DNA of 64,000 bases. Origin: Dyella psychrodurans. Lineage in GTDB: Bacteria > Pseudomonadota > Gammaproteobacteria > Xanthomonadales > Rhodanobacteraceae. A program made the position numbers and the translations under genes. Shown one piece after another: positions 52,329 to 59,801 of this stretch. The stretch's first letter is position 1. The number at the start of each line of letters is the position of its first letter. Location of the stretch: positions 62,001 to 126,000 of the forward strand of contig NZ_QRBF01000007.1 in NCBI RefSeq assembly GCF_003363265.1. Direction: 5' to 3'. The notes beneath the pieces were generated by a model. That model had not been told where the DNA came from and searched no databases. It was given only the letters and a program-made list of their open reading frames with translations.

Positions 52329-52696
52329 TACGGCGCCTGTTGCGCATGGCTATTCCGAAGATGTCTTGCAGACATCCCTTGTCGCCACGCTGTTTGGAGT
52401 AAGCACGGCGCTTGCGGGCGTGTTGATGGTTGCAGGTCAACGAACGACACGATCACGAACATGTGCCTGAGAAGCCGTACACGCATCCTCCATAGCCCAC
52501 ACGGCGAGCGCGGACCTCGCGGAAAGCGCTTACACCGGCAGGCATTCGCTTACGCAAAGCTGTCGCTTTCCCTCACCGAATAGGGCGACGACGGCGTCTT
52601 GCAAAAAATGACCCAAATGGGGGTAGCCGCTGGCGTTAAACATTAGTAAACTTTTAAGTACATAAACGCCATGTCCCTATACCCGTAGGTAACCGA
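52329..52696. other. Intergenic region upstream of PagL-like gene
   Basis: 368 bp. It contains a short perfect hairpin, GATGTCT (52360-52366) with AGACATC (52370-52376), just after the LysR gene, without a T-run. A noticeably AT-rich stretch at about 52636-52675 probably carries the PagL-like promoter. No gene was recognised. Confidence 0.5.
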
Positions 52697-53230
52697 ATGC
52701 GTATTCATCCTCTAACCCGCGGCCTGGCAGTCGCACTCATTTGCACTTTGCCGGCACTTCCCGCCATGGCGGCCCGTTTCGAAGTGCAAGGTGGCGTCAG
52801 CTACATGGGCAGCCCCTCCAATGGCTACAGCACGCCTGCTGCATTCGGCGAAGTCATCTTCGATCCGAACCAGATCGGCAGCAGCAATTTCACCTGGTCG
52901 CCAGATGTCACTGCCGGCTGGATCGATGGCCGCAACATTCCGCAATACAACGCCAACCGTTACACCACGCGCGACGACATCTGGCTGGTGGCCGGCGGTG
53001 CACGTTTTCACTACGGCCCGACCAACGCCTGGTATCAGCCGTTCTTCCTGAGCTTCCAGCCGGCCGTGCACACCGGAAAAACGCAGGCATTGAGCACCGT
53101 CTACGAATTCGTCACGACGGTCGGCTACCAGGGTAATCACTGGAGCCTCGGCATTCGCCATATCTCCAACGGCAGCATCAAAGAACCCAACCGCGGCGAA
53201 ACGATGGTGGTCGCCGGTATCGCGTTCTGA
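52697..53230 (+). CDS. Lipid A deacylase-like outer-membrane protein (PagL/acyloxyacyl hydrolase)
   Basis: A 177-residue protein with a signal peptide (about residues 8-26, ending AMAAR) and an eight-strand outer-membrane barrel ending in aromatic VVAGIAF. The PagL-type catalytic set is visible near the C-terminus: His155-x-Ser157-Asn (RHISNGSIKEPN) and Glu168 (NRGET), close to the His126/Ser128/Glu140 spacing of Pseudomonas PagL. It would remove the 3-O-linked acyl chain of lipid A in the outer membrane, which alters permeability and immune recognition. The gene stands alone, flanked by a LysR gene and a bidirectional terminator. Identification rests on the motif and size. Confidence 0.8.
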   Translation: MRIHPLTRGLAVALICTLPALPAMAARFEVQGGVSYMGSPSNGYSTPAAFGEVIFDPNQIGSSNFTWSPDVTAGWIDGRNIPQYNANRYTTRDDIWLVAGGARFHYGPTNAWYQPFFLSFQPAVHTGKTQALSTVYEFVTTVGYQGNHWSLGIRHISNGSIKEPNRGETMVVAGIAF

Positions 53231-53245
53231 TCCAAATTACATCGT

Positions 53246-53289
53246 CCCAAAACGACAAAGGCCCCGATCGAGGCCTTTGTCGTTTTGGG
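53246..53289. terminator. Bidirectional terminator-like hairpin
   Basis: CCCAAAACGACAAAGGCC (53246-53263) is the exact reverse complement of 53272-53289, an 18-bp perfect stem with an 8-base loop. It separates the convergent PagL-like and EmrB-like genes and can end both transcripts. The A- and T-rich lower stem provides the U-tracts. Confidence 0.88.
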
Positions 53290-53303
53290 TGCATGTCGAC
53301 CGA

Positions 53304-54824
53304 TCAGTGACCGCCCGCACCAGCGCCAGCCTTCGCGGTAAACGGCGGCTTGGCCATCCAGATCACCACGATCAGCGAGAGGAAGATCCAGCCGAGCAGA
53401 TGGAAGATTTCGTTGAACGAAATCTGCAGGCCCTGCAGGGTGATCGCCTGATTCAACAAAGCCGCGACCGATTGCGAATCGCCGGCCTGGTTCATCGCCT
53501 GCTGCACATCCGGGTTGTAAGGCGTGATCTGTTCGGCCAGGTGCGAGTGATGCAGGATGCCGCGATGCTCCCACATGAAAGTGGTCAGCGACGCGGAGAA
53601 GCTTGCGCCCACCGTACGCAGGAAGGTCGCCACGCCGCCGCCCGCGGCAATTTCATGAGGTTGCAGGTCGGACAAGAGGATCGTGGTCACCGGCATGAAG
53701 AAGAACGCCACGCCAAGGCCCTGCAGCAACTGCACCAGCGCGACGTGCGTGAAGTCGATGCCGATGTAGAAGTTCGAACGCAGGAAGCAGGTGGCGCCCA
53801 TGATCAGGAACGCGCCGCTGGTCAACGCACGCAGGTCGAAACGCGGCGCGTACTTGCCCACGATGAAGGTGAGCAGCACCGGCAGCACACCCAGTGGCGC
53901 GGAAGCGAAGCCTGCCCACGTCGCCGTGTAGCCCAGGTTCAACTGCAACCATTGTGGTATCAGCAGACCGATCGCGAAGAACGCCGCATAGGCCAGCACC
54001 AGCGCAATCGTGCCCATGCGGAAATTGCGGTGACGGAATAGCTTCAGGTCGACGATCGGATCCTTGTCGGTCAATTCCCAGATCAGGAAGATCACGATGG
54101 CGATGGCCGAGATGATCGCGGTGACGACAATGAACGTGGAGTTGAACCAGTCGTCGTCGTTGCCCTTGTCCAGCACCACCTGCAAGGCACCCACGCCGAT
54201 CACCAGCGTGATGAGACCCACGTAGTCGATCTTCGGCCTTTGCGTGACCACGGCGCGCAAGCGCATCTGGTTGGCCACCACCATGCTGGCGAAGATGCCG
54301 ATCGGCACGTTGATGAAGAAGATCCACGGCCACGAATAATTGTCGGTAATCAAACCGCCGAGAATCGGACCGGCGATCGGCGCCACCACCGTCACCATCG
54401 CGAGCAGCGCCAGCGCCATGCTTCGCTTGGCGGGTGGATAGATCGAGATCAGCAGCGCCTGCGTGATCGGATACATCGGACCCGCCACCGCGCCCTGGAT
54501 GGTGCGGAACAGGATCAGCATGCTCATGCTCTGCGCGATGCCGCACAGGAACGAGGCGAGCGAGAACAACAGCGTCGCCCACACGAACAGCTTCACCTCG
54601 CCGAAACGGCGCGTGAGAAAGCCCGTGAGCGGCAACGCGATGGCGTTGCTCACGGCGAACGAGGTAATCACCCAGGTGCTCTGATCCTGACTCACGCCAA
54701 GGTTGCCCGCGATGGTCGGCAGCGACACGTTGGCAATGGTGGTGTCCAGCACCTGCATGAACGTGGCCAGCGACAAGCCGATCGTCGCTAGAACCAGGTT
54801 GGGTGGACGGAAATGGGTGTTCAT
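53304..54824 (-). CDS. emrB: DHA2-family MFS drug exporter (EmrB-like)
   Basis: A 506-residue major-facilitator protein with 14 predicted helices. The N-terminal helix LVLATIGLSLATFMQVLDTTIANVSLPTIAG carries the DHA2 motif (LDTTIVNVALP type), and the loop GFLTRRFGEVKLFVWATLLF is motif A. It works with the periplasmic adaptor at 54922 and the channel at 56138 to expel hydrophobic acids and uncouplers from the inner leaflet to outside. It is last in the MarR-channel-adaptor-pump operon, 97 bp after the adaptor stop. The perfect 18-bp hairpin at 53246 lies 14 bp past its stop. Confidence 0.93.
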   Translation of the reverse strand: MNTHFRPPNLVLATIGLSLATFMQVLDTTIANVSLPTIAGNLGVSQDQSTWVITSFAVSNAIALPLTGFLTRRFGEVKLFVWATLLFSLASFLCGIAQSMSMLILFRTIQGAVAGPMYPITQALLISIYPPAKRSMALALLAMVTVVAPIAGPILGGLITDNYSWPWIFFINVPIGIFASMVVANQMRLRAVVTQRPKIDYVGLITLVIGVGALQVVLDKGNDDDWFNSTFIVVTAIISAIAIVIFLIWELTDKDPIVDLKLFRHRNFRMGTIALVLAYAAFFAIGLLIPQWLQLNLGYTATWAGFASAPLGVLPVLLTFIVGKYAPRFDLRALTSGAFLIMGATCFLRSNFYIGIDFTHVALVQLLQGLGVAFFFMPVTTILLSDLQPHEIAAGGGVATFLRTVGASFSASLTTFMWEHRGILHHSHLAEQITPYNPDVQQAMNQAGDSQSVAALLNQAITLQGLQISFNEIFHLLGWIFLSLIVVIWMAKPPFTAKAGAGAGGH

Positions 54825-54921
54825 GGGATGCGGATATGGGTGTGTGTGGGCAATGTCGGCCGTGGAAGGAATGAGTCGCTGCCGAACGGGTTCACAGGCG
54901 GCGCGACCCTTCCCTGCCCTT

Positions 54922-56112
54922 TTATTGCTGCCCCGCCGTATTGGCGTGGATGATCTTTTCGATCTGCACGTTCGCTTCAGCCAGTTCGTTCTGGTAGACG
55001 TCCGTACTGAAGCGCCCTTCGGTACGCGGCTGCTGCGCGAGTGTCGGACCGTTCTGGTCGTGCAGATTCACTTCGGTGTCGAGCGACATGCCGATGCGCA
55101 GCGGGTATTTGTCGAGCTGCGACGGATCGGTGAACACCACGCGCACCGGAATGCGCTGCACGATCTTGATCCAGTTGCCGGTGGCGTTCTGCGCCGGCAG
55201 CAGCGAGAACGCACTGCCCGTGCCCACGCCGAGGCTTTCCACCTGACCCTTGTACTTCACCGCGCCGCCGTAGACGTCGGAGGTGATTTCCACCGACTGG
55301 CCGATGCGCATCTGCGTGAGCTGCGTTTCCTTGAAGTTGGCATCCACCCACACTTCGTGCAGCGGCACTACTGCCATCAGCGCCGTACCCGGCTGCACGC
55401 GCTGGCCGACCTGCACGGTGCGCTTGGCCACATAGCCCGTCACCGGCGCCACCATCGTGGCGCGTATGTCGTCCAGATATGCAGCGCGATACGCGGCGGC
55501 AGCGGCCATCACGTCCGGATGCGAGGCGACCACGGTGTCGTCCACCAGCACCTTGTTGGTCTGCAACTGCTGCTGGGCGTTGGTGAGCCCGTTCTGCGCA
55601 GCGTTCAACGCATCCTGCGCGTGCGACAGTTCTTCGGCGGAGATCGCACCGCTCTTGGCCAGATCGCGACGACGGTTGTAGTCGGCCTGTGCCTTTGCCA
55701 GCGCCACTCTCTGCACGGCCAGCTGCGCCTGCGCACCTTGCACGGTGCTGTAAAGGCCGCGCACCTTGCGCACCGTGCTGCCGAGGTCGGCGGCGGCGCG
55801 CTGCAGTCCGACGTCGGCGTCGGCTTTGTCGAGCGTCACCAGCACGTCGCCCTGCTTCACCAGGTCGCCGTCATCGGCGCGAATGCTGGTAACGGTGCCG
55901 GCGATGCGCGGCGTGATCTGCACGATGTTGCCGTTGACGTACGCGTCATCGGTGCCTTCGTACCAACGGCCATCGAGGAAATACCACGCCGTCCAGCCGA
56001 TGAGGGCAAGAACGACGATCACGCCCAACGCGCGCAGCAGGAAACCGCGCCGGTTGTTAACCGGAGGCGCCTGCACAGTAGCGTCGGCGATATTGGGATT
56101 CGGACTGGACAT
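54922..56112 (-). CDS. emrA: EmrA-like periplasmic adaptor (HlyD family)
   Basis: A 396-residue membrane-fusion protein with a cytoplasmic Pro-rich N-terminus, one membrane helix (about residues 25-46, LRALGVIVVLALIGWTAWYFL), and the EmrA signature YEGTDDAYVNGNIVQITPRIAGTV that starts the lipoyl half. A long coiled-coil hairpin (about 100-205) and a beta-barrel domain follow. It links the inner-membrane pump EmrB to the NodT-type channel encoded just upstream (25 bp gap). The order MarR, channel, adaptor, pump is the usual emrRCAB layout in this group. Confidence 0.93.
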   Translation of the reverse strand: MSSPNPNIADATVQAPPVNNRRGFLLRALGVIVVLALIGWTAWYFLDGRWYEGTDDAYVNGNIVQITPRIAGTVTSIRADDGDLVKQGDVLVTLDKADADVGLQRAAADLGSTVRKVRGLYSTVQGAQAQLAVQRVALAKAQADYNRRRDLAKSGAISAEELSHAQDALNAAQNGLTNAQQQLQTNKVLVDDTVVASHPDVMAAAAAYRAAYLDDIRATMVAPVTGYVAKRTVQVGQRVQPGTALMAVVPLHEVWVDANFKETQLTQMRIGQSVEITSDVYGGAVKYKGQVESLGVGTGSAFSLLPAQNATGNWIKIVQRIPVRVVFTDPSQLDKYPLRIGMSLDTEVNLHDQNGPTLAQQPRTEGRFSTDVYQNELAEANVQIEKIIHANTAGQQ

Positions 56113-56137
56113 GGGGCTGCCTCAGGAACGATAAGAA

Positions 56138-57577
56138 TTATTTGGAGGAAAGTTCAGCGTCGGCTTGCGGACGGTAGCCGCCGCCGAGCGCCTGGATCAG
56201 TTGCACGTTGAGATCGGATTGCTGCGCATGCAGCTGCGCCATGCGCTGTTCGGCGGCCAGCAATTCCTGGCGCACGCTCAACGCTTCGAGATAACTGCCG
56301 ATGCCCGACTTGTAGCGTTGCTCTGCGAGCTTCCACGCATCGCTGGCGGCATCGACCGCGCGCTGCTGCGCGTCGATCTGCTGCTGTGCCGATGCGATGG
56401 CGTCATAGTCGTCCGACACTTCGTTGACCGCCGACACCAGTGTCTGGTTGTACTGCGCGACCGCGAGATCGTATTGCGCGTCCTTGCTGTCGAGGTTGGC
56501 GCGACGACGACCGCCATCGAAGATCGGCAGACTCACCGCCGGCGCCACTTCATAGAAGCGGTTCTGCAGCGAGAACAGATTGCCGCCACCCAGGCTGACC
56601 AGACCCGCCAGCGCGCCGATGTTCACGTTCGGCAGGAACTCGGTCTTGGCGGCCTTGATGTTCTTGGTCGTGGCTTCCACGCGCCAGCGCGCCGCGACCA
56701 GATCCGCGCGATGGCCGACGAGGTCGACCGGCAGATTGGACGGCACCGTCAGCGCGCCCGGCGGCAGCAACTGCGGACGGCCGATATCCAATCCACGATC
56801 GGGACCCTTGCCGAGCAACACCGACAAGGCCGAACGTGCCGCATCGATCGCGCGATCGGCCAGCGCCTTCTGCCCTTCCGCGCTGGCCACTTCGGAATCG
56901 CTCTGCTTGAGCTGGATCTGGCTATCGATGCCGGCCGCCACGCGCTTGCGCGTGAGGTCGCGCACGTCGCTTGCGCGCTTGAGTTCGGCGGTGGCGACAT
57001 CCTGCAGCGCATAGGCATAACCGAGCTGCACATAGGCACGCGCGACATTGGTCGACACCTCGATGCGCGCCGCTTGCGCATCGACCTGGGCAGCGCGCGA
57101 CTGACCTACCGCGGCTTCCCACGCAGCGCGTTGGCCGCCCCATAGGTCCAGATCCCATTTGAAGCTGCCATACACATATTTGGCCGCCGCCGCATGCCCC
57201 GTGCCGAGCACGGGAATGGAAGTGGGAATGCGCGCTTCGGCCACGCTCGCGCCGACGCCGACGGTAGGCTTGCGCGCCGCGTCGGCAGCACCGGCTTCGG
57301 CCTGCGCCTCACGCGCACGCGCGTCGGCCATGGCAAGCGTCGGGTTGTCGTGCAAAGCTTCGGCGATCAGGGTATTGAGCTGGGGATCGCCCAGGCCCGT
57401 CCACCAATCGTCCTTCGGCCACGCCGCATCGGACACCTGCACGTTCGCAAGGCTTCGCTCGGCCTTGAGCGAAGACGGATCGATCGACGTGCCGTTCGTA
57501 TGAAGGCCGCCGCTCGTGGCGCAGCCAGCGAGCGCGAAGGTCAGTCCGACAGCAGCCGCAAGTATATGCAGACGCAT
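56138..57577 (-). CDS. NodT-type outer-membrane efflux lipoprotein (EmrC-like)
   Basis: A 479-residue outer-membrane factor. The lipobox LTFALAGC places the acylated Cys at about residue 19. Two OEP domains follow with long Ala-rich coiled coils (for example ARAREAQAEAGAADAARKPTVGVGASVAEARI and QQQIDAQQRAVDAASDAWKLAEQRYKSG). The ATG at 57577 was chosen because the lipoprotein signal begins there; the upstream extension re-reads the MarR gene. It sits between the MarR regulator (26 bp away) and the EmrA-like adaptor, so it is the dedicated duct for that pump. It ends LIQALGGGYRPQADAELSSK, as in related NodT proteins. Confidence 0.92.
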   Translation of the reverse strand: MRLHILAAAVGLTFALAGCATSGGLHTNGTSIDPSSLKAERSLANVQVSDAAWPKDDWWTGLGDPQLNTLIAEALHDNPTLAMADARAREAQAEAGAADAARKPTVGVGASVAEARIPTSIPVLGTGHAAAAKYVYGSFKWDLDLWGGQRAAWEAAVGQSRAAQVDAQAARIEVSTNVARAYVQLGYAYALQDVATAELKRASDVRDLTRKRVAAGIDSQIQLKQSDSEVASAEGQKALADRAIDAARSALSVLLGKGPDRGLDIGRPQLLPPGALTVPSNLPVDLVGHRADLVAARWRVEATTKNIKAAKTEFLPNVNIGALAGLVSLGGGNLFSLQNRFYEVAPAVSLPIFDGGRRRANLDSKDAQYDLAVAQYNQTLVSAVNEVSDDYDAIASAQQQIDAQQRAVDAASDAWKLAEQRYKSGIGSYLEALSVRQELLAAEQRMAQLHAQQSDLNVQLIQALGGGYRPQADAELSSK

Positions 57578-57603
57578 GGCTTTCAAATCTCGAATAAGGT
57601 GAA

Positions 57604-58062
57604 TCAGTTCTTGTCGCGGAGCGCGAGCAACACGCGCTCCAGGTAGTCGTGCAGACGCTTGCTCTCGATGTCGCTCAATGAACGCTGTGCTGCTTGCAGG
57701 ACGCGCTCGTTGCAACCTGTCAGTTCCTTCCAGATCTCGCTACCGGCGTCAGTGAGCTCGATGCGCAAGGCGCGACGGTCTTGCTCATGCGGGCGACGAC
57801 GCAAAAGCCCCCTGCTCTCCAGTTGATCGAGCTGACGCGTCATGGCGCCGCCGTCCAGTTCCACCGAGCGGGCCAGCTCGGTGGCGGACATCGGCCCCAA
57901 TAGATACAGCCGCTTGAGGATCAGAAATTGGGTAAAGCGCAGATCGAGACCCTTGGCGGCAATCTCCGCCTCGATACCGCGCACCAGTTCGGCGCGGACG
58001 AGGCCAATCAGCACGCCAAGACTCTCTTGGGCGGTAGGGGTTATGAGCGGTCCCGTAGTCAT
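57604..58062 (-). CDS. MarR family repressor of the emr operon
   Basis: A 152-residue winged-helix repressor with HTH about residues 50-75 (SATELARSVELDGGAMTRQLDQLESRGLLRR) and the wing motif RRPHEQDRRALRIELTDAG. It heads the channel-adaptor-pump operon and resembles EmrR/MprA in place. The start is placed at the ATG at 58062. A TTG 12 codons upstream is rejected because it is part of the -35 hexamer TTGACA, and the region is covered by an operator-like palindrome. With the predicted TSS within a few bases of the ATG, the mRNA may be leaderless or nearly so; no Shine-Dalgarno sequence is visible. Confidence 0.88.
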   Translation of the reverse strand: MTTGPLITPTAQESLGVLIGLVRAELVRGIEAEIAAKGLDLRFTQFLILKRLYLLGPMSATELARSVELDGGAMTRQLDQLESRGLLRRRPHEQDRRALRIELTDAGSEIWKELTGCNERVLQAAQRSLSDIESKRLHDYLERVLLALRDKN

Positions 58063-58067
58063 GGGAG

Positions 58068-58107
58068 CGCATTCTATTGCCCTTATAATATTTGTCAAGG
58101 CAAATAT
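58068..58107 (-). promoter_or_regulatory. emr operon promoter overlapped by MarR operator
   Basis: On the minus strand TTGACA (58098-58093) is followed after 16 bases by TAGAAT (58076-58071), a good sigma-70 promoter. The palindrome ATATTTG (58088-58094)/CAAATAT (58101-58107) covers the -35 box, so a bound MarR dimer would block polymerase. The sites are read directly; function is inferred. Confidence 0.7.
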
Positions 58108-58148
58108 GTTTTAGACATCTATTGTTTCAGCAAATTGTCAGAAATGGA

Positions 58149-58406
58149 CTATCTGAGGGGTACGGACGTCAGCTCCGCCAGCTCGTCGCCCAACCAGGCC
58201 CGCAAGGCCGGGTCGCGCAATTCGAACAACTCGAACACGCCCAGGGCCCGCAGAGCTGGCAGCTGCGCCAGCAAACGGGGCTCCATCGCCCGGCGTACGG
58301 GTTCGGGCGTGGCAGGATCGAGCATTTGGTGAGCACAGGCGACAAAGGTTTCGAGAGGTGATTTGGACACGTGAGAACTGAATGAAATCAACTGGATAGG
58401 GGACAT
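58149..58406 (-). CDS. Hypothetical small protein
   Basis: An 85-residue frame, MSPIQLISFSSHVSKSPLE at the N-terminus, then a Leu/Arg/Pro-rich helical segment (ARRAMEP to LRALGVFELFELRDPALRAWLGDELAEL in outline). An AGGAT ribosome site lies about eight bases before the ATG, and composition matches the flanking genes. No signal, membrane segment or known domain is visible. It is divergent from the AraC gene and upstream of, but on the same strand as, the MarR operon, from which it is separated by the emr promoter. It could be a real unknown gene or a chance GC-rich frame. Confidence 0.5.
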   Translation of the reverse strand: MSPIQLISFSSHVSKSPLETFVACAHQMLDPATPEPVRRAMEPRLLAQLPALRALGVFELFELRDPALRAWLGDELAELTSVPLR

Positions 58407-58709
58407 GAGGCGATCCTTTGAATCAGTTGCTGGTGGGCTCTGGATGAGCTTTTTCTTCTTTTTCGACGAACAGGGGCGCTTCGAATGGACGAATCAGCGG
58501 CTTCGAATGTGACATTCGACGGCCGCGTCCAGTTCTTAGGACACAGCGAACGCGTGCAAGCACAGCCCCTGGCTATGCGTTCCTGGAGAAGCCGCGAGCG
58601 GCGGCAGCGGCGAGGGAGCCCGGCGCATGGACCGGGGTATGGGAAAGCTTAGGCAAATCTCGTCACAAGCTGATAACGTTATTTGGTCAAAAAATGTCGA
58701 GAACCGGCC
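58407..58709. other. Intergenic region
   Basis: 303 bp between the small minus-strand frame and the AraC gene. No gene or repeat was recognised. The last 50 bp are AT-rich (ACGTTATTTGGTCAAAAAATG) and probably hold the AraC promoter. Confidence 0.45.
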
Positions 58710-59519
58710 ATGGCGAACTCCCAAGACACGTTCTACGAATTCATTGAACAGGCCGGCGGACCACCCATCATTACGTACTGGAATGAAGGGGAAGCGGCCA
58801 GCGAATACAGCCAGGAGACCCACAAATACGACTGGCACAGCCATGTGCGCGGTCAGTTCTGGTGCGTGGAAAGCGGCCTGGTCCATGTGCACACGGCGCG
58901 CGGTTCATGGCTGTTGCCGCCCCATCGCGCGGGCTGGATGCCGCCGGGCGAAATGCATACCGTCACCATCAGCGGCGTCATGAGCGGCTGGGGCGTCTTT
59001 CTCACACCGGACATCTGCGGCCAGCTGCCCGACCACCCTTGCGTGATCGGCGTGACCCCGTTGATGCGCGAACTGGTCCATCGCGCCAGCTCGTGGACGT
59101 GGAACGCGGAGCTGGATGCACGACAGCAGCGGTTGATGGATGTGCTGCTGGATGAAATGCACCACACCGCGCACGAGCCCCTGCACCTGCCGATGCCGAT
59201 CGATCGACGGCTGTTGCGTATTGCTCAAGCCGTGATCGAGCAGCCGCAGGACAACCGCAGCCTGGAGGAATGGGCTGCCTGGGGCGGACTTTCGCCGCGC
59301 AGCTTGAGTCGATTGTTCCGCGCCGAAACGGCTTTGAGTTTTGCGCAATGGCGACAGCAGGCGCGGCTCGCCCGCGGACTGGAACAACTGGCCGATGGCA
59401 CTCCGGTCGCCTCGGTCGCCGATGCACTCGGTTATGCGAGTACCAGCGCGTTCATCGCCATGTTCCGGCGCTCTTTCGGCCATTCGCCCGCACGGTATTT
59501 CGGCCAGCGGGCCGTCTAG
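58710..59519 (+). CDS. AraC family transcriptional regulator
   Basis: A 269-residue regulator with an N-terminal cupin-like sensing domain (about residues 15-120, YDWHSHVRGQFWCVESGLVHVHTARGSWLLPPHRAGWMPPGEMH) and a C-terminal double HTH (about 165-265, SLEEWAAWGGLSPRSLSRLFRAET and ASVADALGYASTSAFIAMFRRSFGHSPARYF). The His-x-His and PPGxxH motifs are typical of cupin AraC proteins that sense small ligands. The ATG at 58710 begins the recognised domain; an in-frame start nine codons earlier is possible. It is followed by an SDR remnant that may once have been its target. Confidence 0.9.
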   Translation: MANSQDTFYEFIEQAGGPPIITYWNEGEAASEYSQETHKYDWHSHVRGQFWCVESGLVHVHTARGSWLLPPHRAGWMPPGEMHTVTISGVMSGWGVFLTPDICGQLPDHPCVIGVTPLMRELVHRASSWTWNAELDARQQRLMDVLLDEMHHTAHEPLHLPMPIDRRLLRIAQAVIEQPQDNRSLEEWAAWGGLSPRSLSRLFRAETALSFAQWRQQARLARGLEQLADGTPVASVADALGYASTSAFIAMFRRSFGHSPARYFGQRAV

Positions 59520-59540
59520 GGCAAACCATTTTCCCGGGAG

Positions 59541-59710
59541 CCCCTCTTCGGTCGGTGGCCGCATGGGCACGCCAGGGCTCAGCGCATACCAGGCCGCCAG
59601 AGGGGCGGTTGGCGGCCTCACTGAAGTGCTGGCCAGGGAAGCCGCGCCCATTCGGCGTCAAAGTCACCTCGGTGGAACCGGGCGGAATGCACGGGCGTCT
59701 CATCTCCTGA
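59541..59710 (+). pseudogene. SDR remnant with frameshift
   Basis: Read in two frames, this stretch gives GGRMGTPGLSAYQAARGAVG then [12 protein letters not shown], followed, after a one-base shift near 59650, by [19 protein letters not shown]. That is the Tyr-x-x-x-Lys helix region (here YxxxR) and the VxxVxPG strand of a short-chain dehydrogenase. Both the N-terminal Rossmann motif and the C-terminus are missing. It lies straight after the AraC gene and probably marks the scar of a deleted AraC-controlled SDR gene. The stop is in an 11-bp inverted repeat (59692-59702/59708-59718). Confidence 0.7.
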
Positions 59711-59801
59711 GACGCCCGCGCCACAGCATCGTCGACAGCCGGCGGAGCGGGACGCGGGTCGCCAGGGCAGGCCTTTACCGCGCTGCTACCAGGCCCTATG
59801 T

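Noticed and set aside
53277-57145. Plus-strand frames at 53277, 54703 and 56165
   Set aside because: Antisense to the emr operon; compositionally biased, no motifs.
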